From Ophiosphaerella korrae (lineage: Eukaryota; Ascomycota; Dothideomycetes; Pleosporales; Phaeosphaeriaceae), in assembly GCA_028456385.1 (NCBI GenBank), contig JALNQF010000108.1, forward strand, positions 1-64,000: DNA of 64,000 nt, given 5' to 3'. The position numbers and the translations under genes were made by a program. The number at the start of each line of letters is the position of its first letter. The first letter of the stretch is position 1. Of the stretch, positions 36,500 to 47,737 are shown piece by piece. The notes beneath the pieces are model-generated. The model saw nothing but the letters and a program-made list of their open reading frames with translations, did not search any database and was not told where the DNA came from.

Positions 36500-39400
36500 A
36501 GTTAAGAGTCTAATAGTACTATATAGGAAACAATTAAAGACTAAATTAATAACTTAATCTTAGAAAAAGAAGATATAAAAATAGTAATTAATACTTTAGA
36601 AACGTAGAATAAGGAACTATAAGATTACGCGAAATAAAATAAAGTATAGATTAAGGCTATTATTAAAGGCTAAAACTAGATAGAACTAATTACCTAAAGA
36701 CTAGAGATAAGTACGACAAAGAAGCTACTAAAGATACTTATTCTTAAGAAGTTTAATAGAATAAGAGAAAAACTAAAACCCTTTATTATATTAGTATAAC
36801 TCTAGATAGATATATAAGTACTATACTTTAATATAGAAGAAAAGAAGGTAATATATATTAGATTATACCTTAAAGAAGACGTAATAAGATAGTATAAACC
36901 TTACTAGACTAATTATACAATATACTCTCTAATAACCTAAAAGAATAAAACTAAAGCTATTTTTAGAAGTTATAAATACTTTACTAAACAAATAAGAGTA
37001 GCGTTTAGAGATATAGACGTTACCTAACAAGCTAAAGAATAGCTAGAAAAGCTTATATAGAATTAAAGTATTCTAAAATACGTATTATAGTTTAAATAAC
37101 TATTATAAAACACTAAATAGAATAAGTTAGCCTTAATATTATAATTTAAACAAGGACTAAATTCTAAGATCTAATACAAAATAATATATATAGAGAAACT
37201 ATAAATACTTAAAGCCCTAAAGTAATAGGTAATATAAATTAATAATAATCTTTAAGAATAGAAAAAGAATAAATATAGAGGTTACACCTAGAACTATAAT
37301 AAGGGAGACCCTATAGTTCTTAACACTAATAAGGATAAGAAAAAGAAGAAGAATAAAGACTTTACGTACTTTAATTATAGTAAAAAAGGCTACTACGTAA
37401 AAAACTACTAATTAAAGTTAAAAAAGGATATAGTATACTATAAATATAGGAAACTAGGATACTTTATAAAAGACTATAGAAGTAAGGACTTAAAGAAAGA
37501 AACTTAGTTAAAGATAACTAAAAAGAAGAAGGAAGTACTATAAGTATAGGCTAAACCTTAGGAGAAAGTAGCTAGGAGTAAAGAAGTATAATATATAATA
37601 CTCTACTAGACCTTTTATTATAATAATAACTACTATATATATCTTTCTAGTAAATAAAGAGTAGTATAGTTCCTATAAAAATAGAAATATAGAGTAGCTA
37701 TAATAAAAGAAAGAATAAAAGCTTAGCTAGAAGAAATAGCCTAAGTAATAGGCCTACTAATAGAAGATTTAGAAGGGGAAAAGCCTCTAGTACTATTAAT
37801 CTAAGCTAAAGGACTAGTACTAGATAAAGAAACTACTACGACTACCTCTAAAGGACTATAAAGAAGTAAGAAATAAGTTAGTATAAGAGGTATAAAGTAT
37901 ACCTAGCTAATAATATATAGCTATAATAGTTAAATAATAATAGATATAGAAGAATAAAATAAAGAATAGAGGTTTATTTAAATATACTTAATAGTTATAA
38001 GTATAGAGGAAGCGTATAAAGACTAGAAAGAATATAATCCTAAAGAAATAAAGTTTATACTATTTTAAGAATAGATAAAGTAATATATAGTTATAGTAAG
38101 AAGAATACCTATATAAAGAGAATAGTAATACTTTATAAGAAAAACGTAATAGATTAATAAAGCCTATATACTTAGAGTACTAGTAGTGTACTATATCTTA
38201 ATAATAAATACACCTAAGAAAGACAAATACTAAGAAGGAGATAATAAAATAATAGATCTAAAATATCTAGTATACTTTAAAGTATTATAGATATTATACC
38301 TAGATAAGAATTATATTATATATAGAAACTCTAAAGTAAACAATAATATATAGCTTATAAGAAGAAGAGGCTATAATTATATAAATATAATTCTAATAGA
38401 AAATATCTAAAGATAAGAAATAATCCTAGAAGATAGATATATAGTAGTAAGACTAAAACCTAAACTAACTAAGAAATGCGTCTAAGGAAGACTATAGTAC
38501 AAGTATACAAATAATAAATATCTAGAATATAAAGAATATAAACTTAAAGTAAGGCTATAGCTTTAAAAGAATAGATAATTTATAAAGTTACTAAAGTAAG
38601 AAAAGCTAGAAAGTATAAGGGGCCTATATATTACAAAAATAGGTATATACTAAGGAAAGAAAGTATAACTAATAATTAATAGTAGAGCTACAAGAAACTT
38701 TATATTAAAGAAGTTTATAGAAAAATAAAGAGTAAGGTATATAATAAAGAAATACTCTTGTTAACTAAGTATAATTGTAAGGACAGCATACTACTAAGCC
38801 AATCCTAACAAAAAGGGGCTAATAGCTAGTTAAGCTATTGCAGTAGTATATAATATATATACTAGTTATTATCGCTTGAAGTTCTTCGAACTCGCTTAGG
38901 GTTGTACTAAGTTGTATGCGGTGGAATATACTAGCCGACAGAGCTAGCACGCGCTAGTTACTCAGCCTAGTAGAGCTCGTCGACAGCGCTAAGCGTACCC
39001 TAATAGCTCCCCGCCCTAGACCCCTTACAATAATTAAAGAAAAACTATTCTAAGAACCTATTAGATTTAAAACAGTTCTCTCTACATTAGAACTAGAAGA
39101 AATAACAATTAAGAATATAGTTATAGATATAATAACAATTAATAACAAATAAAATATAATATTAAGTATACTATAGTTATAGATAACTAACCTATATATT
39201 AATTAGAGAATAAGAGAAATTAGCTACTATAGAATAGATAAGTTAAAAGCTAATATAAGTACCTATAAAGGAGAATTCCCTAAAGAATACAAGAAATAAA
39301 AAAAATAACTTATAGAGCTAAAAGACTACTTTCTAGAATACTAGCTATAGGACCTAGTAATAGAAATAGAAGAAAGAAAAAATATAAGATAGAGCCTAGT

Positions 39401-42190
39401 TTATTAAAAAATAGAAGAAGAGTTAAAAATTAAATAAATATTTATTTAAAACGCAATAAAAAAGAGATAGATATAAGAATCTAAGTCTTTAATAGTATAT
39501 AGACTTATCTTTATAGATAAGAAAAAAACAAGTAATAAAAAACTTTACGTAAATTTTAGAAAAACTAATATAGTTATAAACAAAAACTAATACCTCTTAC
39601 TATAGATAAACGTAATACAAGATAAATTACAAAGAGCAACAATCTTTATAAAGTTAGATATCTAGAATACCTACTACTAAATTAGAATTAAAGAAAGTAA
39701 TAAATAGAAAACAGCGTTTAGAACATAGTAGAAACTATATAAGTACCTAGTTATACCCTTTAGATTAATAAATGCACTAGCCGTATTTTAAGAAAGAATT
39801 AATATAGTACTAAGAGAGTACTTAGATATATTTATATTTATATACTTAGACAATATCCTTATATTCTTAGAAATAGAAGAAGAATATATATAATATATAT
39901 ATAAAGTACTAAAGAAGCTAGCTAAAAGTAAATTATTTCTTAAAATAAGAAAATGCGAGTTCTATATAAAAAAAATAGACTTCCTAGGGTTTATTATAGA
40001 ACTAAGAAAGATTAAGATTAACCTAGAAAAGATTAAGTTAATTAACAAATAGCTAATACTAAAAAACCTAAAAGAAGTATAATAATTTTATAGGCTAGCT
40101 AACTTTTATAGAAAGTTAATAGTAAGATATTCTAAAGATATAGAACTAATAACAAGGCTTATAAAAAAAGATATACTATTTAAATAGACTAAAGAATATA
40201 ATAAAGTATTTAATAAAATTAAGAGGAAATTTATAAAAAACCTAGTTATTAGAATATATAACCTAGACCTACTAGCAATAGTAAAAATAGATGTATCTAA
40301 TTTAGTATATAGAATAGTACTAATACAAGAAGACCTAAAGACTAAAAAAGAATACTTAGTTAAATACTTCTCTAAGAAAATAAAGCCTATAGAGCTTAAC
40401 TACCTAATCTATAATAAAGAGATACTAGTAATCTATAAAGTATTTAAACAATAGAGAGTATACTTATAAAGAGTAAGATACTAAATAAAGGTCTATATAG
40501 ACTATAAGAATCTTATAAGATTTATAATAAATAAGAAGTTATTATAATACTATATAAGATAGTAAGAGTTTCTATTAATATTTAATATAAAAATTATATA
40601 TATAAAAGAGAAAAACAACTAATTTATAGACGCCTTTAGTAGAAGACTAGACTTATAAGAAGAAGTAAGTACTACTAGTATAGTTCTAGTTAAGAATAAA
40701 GAAAGATATTTAGTTCTAAATATACCTAAAATAGCTATAATACTTAAAAGAAAGAGTAGCGAGCTAGATAAATAGATTTAGAAGATAATACAAAAAGTAT
40801 CTAAAGAAATAAAGAAATTAGAGATCTAAGAAAGACTTATATAAGCTTATAAAAGAATATATATTCTAAGAAAGATCTAAAGATAATTTATATAATAATT
40901 CTACAAATTACTAGTATATAGCTACTAAAGTATTAACAAAATATTAGATAGACTACTATAAAACTACTATATTCTAAAAGCAAGATAATTAGTAATAGAG
41001 ATACTAAGAGACTATATAGAATAATAAAGAAATAAATATAATAGATATATACTATATAGAATACTATAACTAGTAAAAGTACTAAAATAACTATAAAGAG
41101 TTATTATAATAAACTTTATTATAAAGCTACCTAAGTCTAAAGATTTAATATTAGAAGTTAAGTATAATAGAATCCTAATAATAGTAAATAAACTTATAAA
41201 GTACTTATACTTTAGACTATATAAAGAGAAAAGCGGGATAGAAGTTACTATATATTAGGTTCTAGGAACTATAATTAGTTAATATAGACTACTAGATAAG
41301 ATTATTATAGATAAAGATATACAATTTATATTAAAACTATAGAGAACGATAATAGTATAATTAGGAATTAAATATACAATATCTACTACGTACTACCTAT
41401 AAATAGATAGATAATTAGAATAAATAAACTAAATAGTAGAATAGTATTTAAGATGCTACCTTAACTACAACTAGAATAATTAGGTATAGTTATTACTTAT
41501 AGTATAGTTAGTATACAATAGCGTAAAGAATATAGTAATAAGAGTATTACTTTTCTTTGCAAACTATAGATTTAAACCTAATATATATTAGATACTAAAG
41601 AACTAGACGTCTTAGTCCCTAAGAGAAGAAAACTTTACTAATAGACTTAAAGATATATATAATTAACTAAGATAGGATATAAAATTCCTATATAATTATA
41701 TAGTAAAATACTATAATAAGAAGTATAAAGAGAGACCCTAATTTAAAGAAAAAGAAAAAGTATAGTTAGTATAAAAGAATATTAAGAGTAAATAACTAAG
41801 TTTAAAATTAGACTACGTTAAAATAGGACTATATAAAATTAAGAAAAAAGTTACACTAGTTATATTTAAATTAAAGCTACTAAACAAGATAAAGATATAC
41901 CTAATATTCTACGTAGCCTTACTAGAATAAGTACTATAGGAAGTAAAACTACTAGTATACAAAGTAGATATATATAGAGAATAGGAAGAATAAGAAGTTA
42001 AAGAAATCTTATAATATTAGTTCTAAAATAGAAAAAACTACTATATAGTAGAATAGATAGGTATAGACAAGAAAGAGTAACTATAAGAGAAAATATAGGA
42101 ACTAGAAGATAACTTTAACTACTTTAAGAAACTAGAAGAGTTCTAAAATTAAAACCTTCTAGAACACCTAGTAGTAAACTAAGAGAACTA
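36500..42190 (+). pseudogene. Gag-Pol remnant of element C with chromodomain
   Basis: Two zinc-knuckle ghosts are visible near 37,368-37,490: YFNYSKKGYYVKNY and YYKYRKLGYFIKDY, with Tyr at the Cys positions. Solo LTR D2 interrupts the region between gag/protease and RT. RT follows from 39,540: LYVNFRKTNIVINKN, then IPFRLINALAVF, IFIYLDNILIF (from YLDDIL) and IDFLGFIIE. RNase H shows YFSKKIKPIELNY. Integrase shows YRLYKEKSGIEV and LGIKYTISTTYY. The C terminus has RKNYYIVEQIGIDKKEQ and ELEDNFNYFKKLEEF, a chromodomain in which VEW has lost its Trp. Chromodomains steer chromovirus integration to heterochromatin, which fits the location. Stops exclude expression. Confidence 0.82.
38776..39029 (-). 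repeat. Solo LTR D2 (254 bp) with 5-bp target duplication ATAAT
   Basis: On the minus strand this equals D1 except for one base (AACTAGCGCG against AACTAGTGCG). ATAAT flanks it on both sides (38,771-38,775 and 39,030-39,034). It lies inside element C and is therefore the youngest insertion of the nest. It is not visibly RIPed. Confidence 0.85.
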
Positions 42191-42834
42191 ACATTACTAT
42201 TACTAAATAGAGAAGTAATAGAACTACCTAATATAAGACTTACTATAACAACACTAAACGCCTTATCTAAGTTTAGCTTAGCTTCTAGAGCTACTAACTA
42301 TTTAGCTAATTTCTTATTATTTAACGCCTTTATCTTATAAAGATAAGAGAGACAAGCTTAATTCTTTACTAGCTTACTTTACGCAAGCTCCTAGATCTAC
42401 TTATACTTAGCTTTAGCCTCTACAATTTAAGATAGTAATTTCTCTTAAGTCTAGTTAATAGCTCTCCCTATTATTATTAAGCCTAGACGTAAGAATAAGT
42501 ATAATAAATATATACTTAGATAGAGAAATACTAAATACATTATAAGAACTACGTATATTTACATAAATATACGCCTTATAGGCCTTACTATTATTTATAG
42601 AAATAATATAAAGAAGAGACTTAGGGTTTAACTTAAGAAAAGTATAATAAGAATAAGAAAATATTTTAATACTATTGCGTAATACGCAATCTATAAGGAG
42701 GTAGTAATAGTATATAGATAAAATAACTATAGGGAGTAATAAGGAACTACAAATTAATAAAGAAAGTAGATTAATAACTTTAGCTCTAGGGTAAATAAAT
42801 AAGAACCTACTTAGAAGAGGAAATAGTATTACAA

Positions 42835-43258
42835 TAGTAACAAGAGAGCTATAGATAGAACTAATAAGCTTTATAATAATTAACTTAGACTTATATAATA
42901 CTAAGAGGTATAAACCTAATTAGGAGGCTATATATAATTAGGACACCTAGAGTAATCTATAATCTATAGACTCTTAGTATTAATAGATTATAGATTAAAG
43001 TAATCTATAATCTATTAGTCTTAGTATCTATAGATTAATAGATTACTATAAGTATATAGTTAGTAGTAATGTAAATTATTAGGATAGTATTAGTAATTTA
43101 ATCTTTAACTATAGAACGCTAATACAAGATAGTTATAAAACATCTTCTATTATTTATTAGTTATTATAGATCCTAATATAAACCTCTAATATTACCTTGT
43201 AATCTACTAGCTCCCCCCTAGATAGGTACCTATAGTCGACAATAGGATACCTATTATA
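42835..43258 (+). repeat. 3' LTR of element C
   Basis: About 424 bp, parallel to the 5' copy. Differences are nearly all transitions. Confidence 0.75.
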
Positions 43259-46200
43259 ACTTTAATCTTTTTTTTAGCTTATCTTAACTTTATTAATACC
43301 TATTATATATCCTAGAAACTCTACTTCTATCTTATACTATTTATACTTCTCTAGCTTTAGTTATAGGTTATATTAGTCTAAGTACTATAGTACTATTATT
43401 ACTTACTCTACGTACTTACTTTCTTCTTTAGAATATATTAGTATATTATCTAGGTATACTATAATAAACTTATCTAAGTATTCTTATAATATATTATTAA
43501 TTAGTCTTTAGAATATTACTAGTATATTTATTAGTCTAAAAGGTATTACTATATACTTATAGAATCTATAGTATATTTAGAATACTATCTTCTACTCTTT
43601 ACTTACTTTAATTTATATTAAGTAGTATCTATCCTTTAGGTCTAGCTTTATAAAGATCTTTACTCTACTTAGCCTATTTTAGAGTTTATCTATATTTAGT
43701 AGTAAGTATTAGTCCTTTACTATAATATTGTTTAGTTTTTAGTAGTCTATATATATCTTTAGTAGTCCTTTCTTCTTTAGTATAAAGAGAATTAGAAATC
43801 CTACTAATAATAAGGATTCTTGTATATATCCTTTTTTTAGGTCTTAGTTTAGTCTTTTTTAGAGTATTACTAATTTACTCTCTATTAATTAGTAAATAAG
43901 CCTAAAAGGTAGCTCCTTTCTTTCTTATAACTTAATTATATAGTCTTAAAGTTAGTACTTAAGTAATACTAGTATATCTATCTCTTCTATAAACAAGTAG
44001 CTAAACTCCTTATATTATTTTAGGATCTTAGGAGTTACGCGTTACTCTTCTACTCTTACTTCTTAGCCTAGTACTTTACTAGTACTTATAGAAGTACTTA
44101 TTCTCTCTTAATAAGTTACTATTAAAGCTACTATCTTATATAGTACCTTCTTATCTACTATTAAATACTACTAATATATAGGCTTAGATCTATATACGTC
44201 TTTGTAGTTATTAAATAAGAGGTTCTAGTTTTTCTAATTAACTCTAGGATTAAACTCTTATAGCTATAGGAGTCCTAGTATAATATTTTTATTAGCTAAA
44301 ACTAATATATCTAAAGTAATCCTTATACTATATCCTTAAATAATAATCTTTATAGTTACTTTATTACTAACTATTAAGTTTCTTAGTATTAGTTATCTAT
44401 TTACGATATAGATTAGATATAGTATCTTCTTTACTTATAGTTAGAGTCTTACTTATTCTACTACTCTAAGTATAATTAGGTTTATAAATAACTCTAAATT
44501 TACTAATACCTTTATTCTTTCTCCTCTTATCTTTACTAGGAGTTTAATAAATCTTTTAGTATTAATAGCGTTATAGCTTCTAGATATATATCTAGTATTA
44601 GCTATTTACTTAAAAAAGACTTAATCTCGTAATCTTTATTTATTTTTTACTAGAATCTTTATAGTATCTTAATCTCTTTATAGTATTTATACTTTTCTAG
44701 CGTATAGGTTTACTAGAATAGGTTAATATATTAGTTGTTTATAAGTATCTTACTTATATTTACTTTTTCTTTAGTTATACTTAGAAAGTACTTAGCTTCT
44801 TACTTATCCTATAAGTATCGTTTATATTTATTATTTATACACTCTTCTTAGTTCTATTTATATCTAGATCCTATCTTATTAGAATAGTAAGTAAAGTAGT
44901 TATTATAGTAATATTCTATCTATAATAGTAGTAGATAGTTTAGGTTATATAAGTATAGCTAGTATTATAGTTCTTGTATTAATACTAGATCTATAATAAT
45001 TAGCGCCTAATTATTATTAGTATATAATAATTTATATTACTAGGTCTACTTTACTTTATATATCTAGTGTTCTTTATCTTACTATTCTTTTACTAAGTAG
45101 TAGCTATTTACTAGTTTCTAGATTTCTTTTATAAATCTATCTTATACTTTAGCTTTTTCTTACTTTAGCTCTAGTATTCTAGGTGCTATTTTGTATTTAG
45201 AAGTCTTAAGCTCTTAGTTTTCTTTTCTATTCTTGTCCTAGGCTATATATACTTACTTTCTTAGATATAATATTATTTTACGCCTATACTCTACTCTTCT
45301 CTAGTATAGCTAGAAGTATTCTAAGGTATCTATTTTAGCGTACTTTTACTTTAGCTAGTACCTCCTTATATAGCTTTATACTCCTAGTAGTATATTTATA
45401 GCTTCTACCTTATTATTTATTATAAGGTTACTTAGCTTTATAGTAATCTTATAGTAGTTATATCTTTTACTTATATCTTACTACTAGAGGTTTGTAGTCT
45501 TATAATCTCTCTTCTCTTAGCTTCTTCTAGAGATTACTTCCTATTCTTCTTCTCTATTATTATCTTACCTCTTAAGTATATTAATTTATTATATAATCTT
45601 ATTCTTTACTTAGTAGTTCTTTACTAAGTACTTTATTTTACTATACTTATAGTATTTTTAGCTTTCTACTCTCTTAGAGTTCTTATAGTAATAGTATTCT
45701 TATTTTTTTAGGTTTATATTATTAATATATATCTTATCTAGCTTAAAGTATCTATAGCTACTCTAAACTTAGTTATTCTTATATTAGTACTTATACTTAG
45801 GTTTATACTTCTTATTATCTATATATAGTACTTTACTATTCTTAGCTTCTACTATGTATTTATATATATAGTTATTAACTTAAATTACTTTCTCTATTAG
45901 GTCTTCTAACGTCTTAATTGTAGCTCTACTACGTATTAGCTTACTTTAAATATTACTCTTAAGTTCTTATTAAAATATCTTTATTAATAACTTATTATTC
46001 TATTCTATTTATATTGCGTAGCTTTAGAATTTATTAGTATAGTCTACTACTACCTTGTATTGTTATAGCTACTATATTACGCGCTCTACTACTACTATCT
46101 TATTTACTAGTAGAAAGGCTTATTATACTTTATCTTTAAACTTAATCTATTCTTTAAATATCTTATTATAGTTATTATTATTATTATTATTAAAGTATTT

Positions 46201-46451
46201 CTTAAGGTATAGTATAACTTATTTCTCTACCTTACTTCTTATATAAGATAATATAAGTATAGCTCTATCTTTATCTTAAACTTAGTCTACTTTAAAAAAG
46301 AGATTAAGTTATAAGATCTATAGCTTAAGCTTATTTTATTTTCTATAGTAGAGGTCTAGCTTAGTAACCTTAGAAGTAGTAGTATAAGTTACTTCTATAC
46401 GCTAGTTATCTATATTTATTAACGTATTACTTATCTTAAGAGTATTTAATA
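43259..46451 (-). pseudogene. Gag-RT remnant of element B
   Basis: Read on the minus strand, the right part holds the gag side with a Tyr-for-Cys zinc-knuckle ghost near 45,600-45,660. The left part holds reverse transcriptase with LDKFIIVYLDNI near 43,460. Element C interrupted B downstream of the RT core. Stops are dense. Confidence 0.6.
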
Positions 46452-46894
46452 TATTAAGTCCTTAGAACTAAGTAAAAGTAATAAGGGTAAGTAAGCTTTT
46501 ATAAGATAAGCGAGGTTAATAAATAAGTTAGTTACTTAACTTAATTAATAGTTAGCTCTTATTAGAGTATTATAAGGTATATAAGTATTAATAAGTAGAT
46601 AAGAATCTAATTAAAGTATTAGTTATAATACTCTATTAAGATAAGAAGTAAAGAAGAGATTAAATATAATAGTCTATAAAGGTCTATTAACGTTCCTATA
46701 TACTTACTATCTAGTATTTATTTCTAAGCGCTTACTCTAGAGTGTTTACTCTAGAGCGCTTATTCTAGAGTATTTACTCTAGAGCGTTCGCTCTAGAGCG
46801 TTTACTACTAAATAGTTATATATTCTACTACGCTATATTACCTAGCCTAATTGCGTGCGATATAATAGCTTACCTACTACTTAGTATTATAACA
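46452..46894 (-). repeat. Right LTR of element B with five 14-bp units
   Basis: 443 bp. The tandem array near 46,730-46,805 has five CTCTAGAG-centred units (one TTCTAGAG variant) against two in the left LTR. Confidence 0.8.
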
Positions 46895-47454
46895 ATCTTA
46901 TAGTTACTAAGGCGTAGCTACTATAATTACTAGAGAAATAATACTAATAGCGACGTTCTTCTAGCTTATTATATACTTCCTTCTAGTTAATAATACTTTA
47001 AGCGTAGCTTAAGTAAGTAGTATATAAAGTATTATAGTTAGCGCGCTTAGTATCTACGCTCTACTTAAAAGGCTAAGCTTAATAGATATTACTTTTCTTA
47101 ATAAACTTTAAGTAAAGATAGTAAACTATAGTAATAATTACTAAACGTATACTACGTATATATTAAGTATACGCTATAGTTAATAAAAAGATAAGTAAAA
47201 TAATTATAAAAGAAAAAATTTTTTTATATAGAGTCTACTAAAAGTAAACGTAATTATATAAGTAATAATCTTTTACTTATTATTAAAATATAAATAGAAT
47301 ATTAAATATAAGTATAATAATAATACGCCTAATATATAGGTATAGCGCGTAAGGTACGTAAATACTTTTTTTTCTATTTTCTTAAAGGTTTAGGGTTTTT
47401 ATTAAGGTTATACTTTAAGAAGCTAGTAAAGATACTAGCTAGAAGGAGAGGCTC

Positions 47455-47732
47455 TATAACAAGAGTTTATTAAATACTTAGAACTCTTGTAAACTCTAGT
47501 ATAAGTTAGGAGTAGAGCTAATATACTAAAGATTATAATATTATATAGTTATAATCTAAAGTAGGGCTAGTACGCTATATAGGCGTATAAAAGGCTTAAT
47601 ACTTATAAAGAGAGTAAAGTAAGTATTATTTTTTCTTAGATACTAGTAGTACTATTAAATACTATCTATTATCCTTTTACTATCTCCTATAGCCTATAGT
47701 AAGTACTATTATCTTCTAGCTACCTTATAACA
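47455..47732 (+). repeat. 3' LTR of element A
   Basis: 278 bp, direct repeat of 27,669-27,946, followed by the duplication ATTTA. Confidence 0.85.
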
Positions 47733-47737
47733 ATTTA

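Larger units (their letters stand above)
35979..43258 (+). mobile_element. Ty3/gypsy chromovirus-type retrotransposon C, innermost full element
   Basis: Direct repeats of about 424 bp (35,979-36,402 and 42,835-43,258) start near TAGTAACAAGAGAGC and end near GGATACCTATTATA. They are the LTRs. The limits are uncertain by about 5-8 bp because RIP altered the TG/CA ends. A TATAA pair is a possible target duplication. Plus-strand gag, RT, RNase H, integrase and chromodomain remnants fill the interior. Solo LTR D2 splits it at 38,776. Without D2 it is about 7.0 kb. It is less degraded than A and B, so fewer stops interrupt the Pol reading. Confidence 0.82.
33527..46894 (-). mobile_element. Ty3/gypsy-type LTR retrotransposon B, inserted in A and hosting C
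   Basis: Direct repeats at 33,527-33,927 (401 bp) and 46,452-46,894 (443 bp) begin TATTAAGTCCTTAGAAC and end TTATAA(T/C)A. They are its LTRs. The 42-bp length difference equals three extra copies of a 14-bp unit. Coding remnants run on the minus strand: a reverse-transcriptase string LDKFIIVYLDNI near 43,443-43,478, a zinc-knuckle-like YKYYKYSKIKYLVKNY near 45,600-45,660 on the gag side, and the integrase side left of element C. Flanking pentamers ATATT and ATCTT match at four of five positions, plausible after decay. Without C the element is about 6.1 kb. Confidence 0.75.
27669..47732 (+). mobile_element. Ty3/gypsy-type LTR retrotransposon A (RIP-inactivated; hosts element B)
   Basis: Two 278-bp LTRs (27,669-27,946 and 47,455-47,732) are direct repeats starting TATAA(T/C)AAG and ending TTATAA(T/C)A. 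They are flanked by an exact 5-bp duplication ATTTA (27,664-27,668 and 47,733-47,737). Leaving out element B (33,527-46,894) gives about 6.7 kb, typical for gypsy elements. Coding remnants lie on the plus strand in the order gag, protease/RT, RNase H, integrase and chromodomain. Terminal TG has become TA, and zinc-knuckle Cys codons have become Tyr codons, as RIP predicts. Confidence 0.85.

Noticed and set aside
25408..39029. D1 and D2 as the two ends of one inverted-repeat element
   Set aside because: Each copy has its own different exact 5-bp duplication, so they are independent insertions. D2 lies inside element C.
33527..46894. CRISPR-like array from the CTCTAGAG repeats
   Set aside because: Units are contiguous 14-mers with no spacers, and the organism is eukaryotic.
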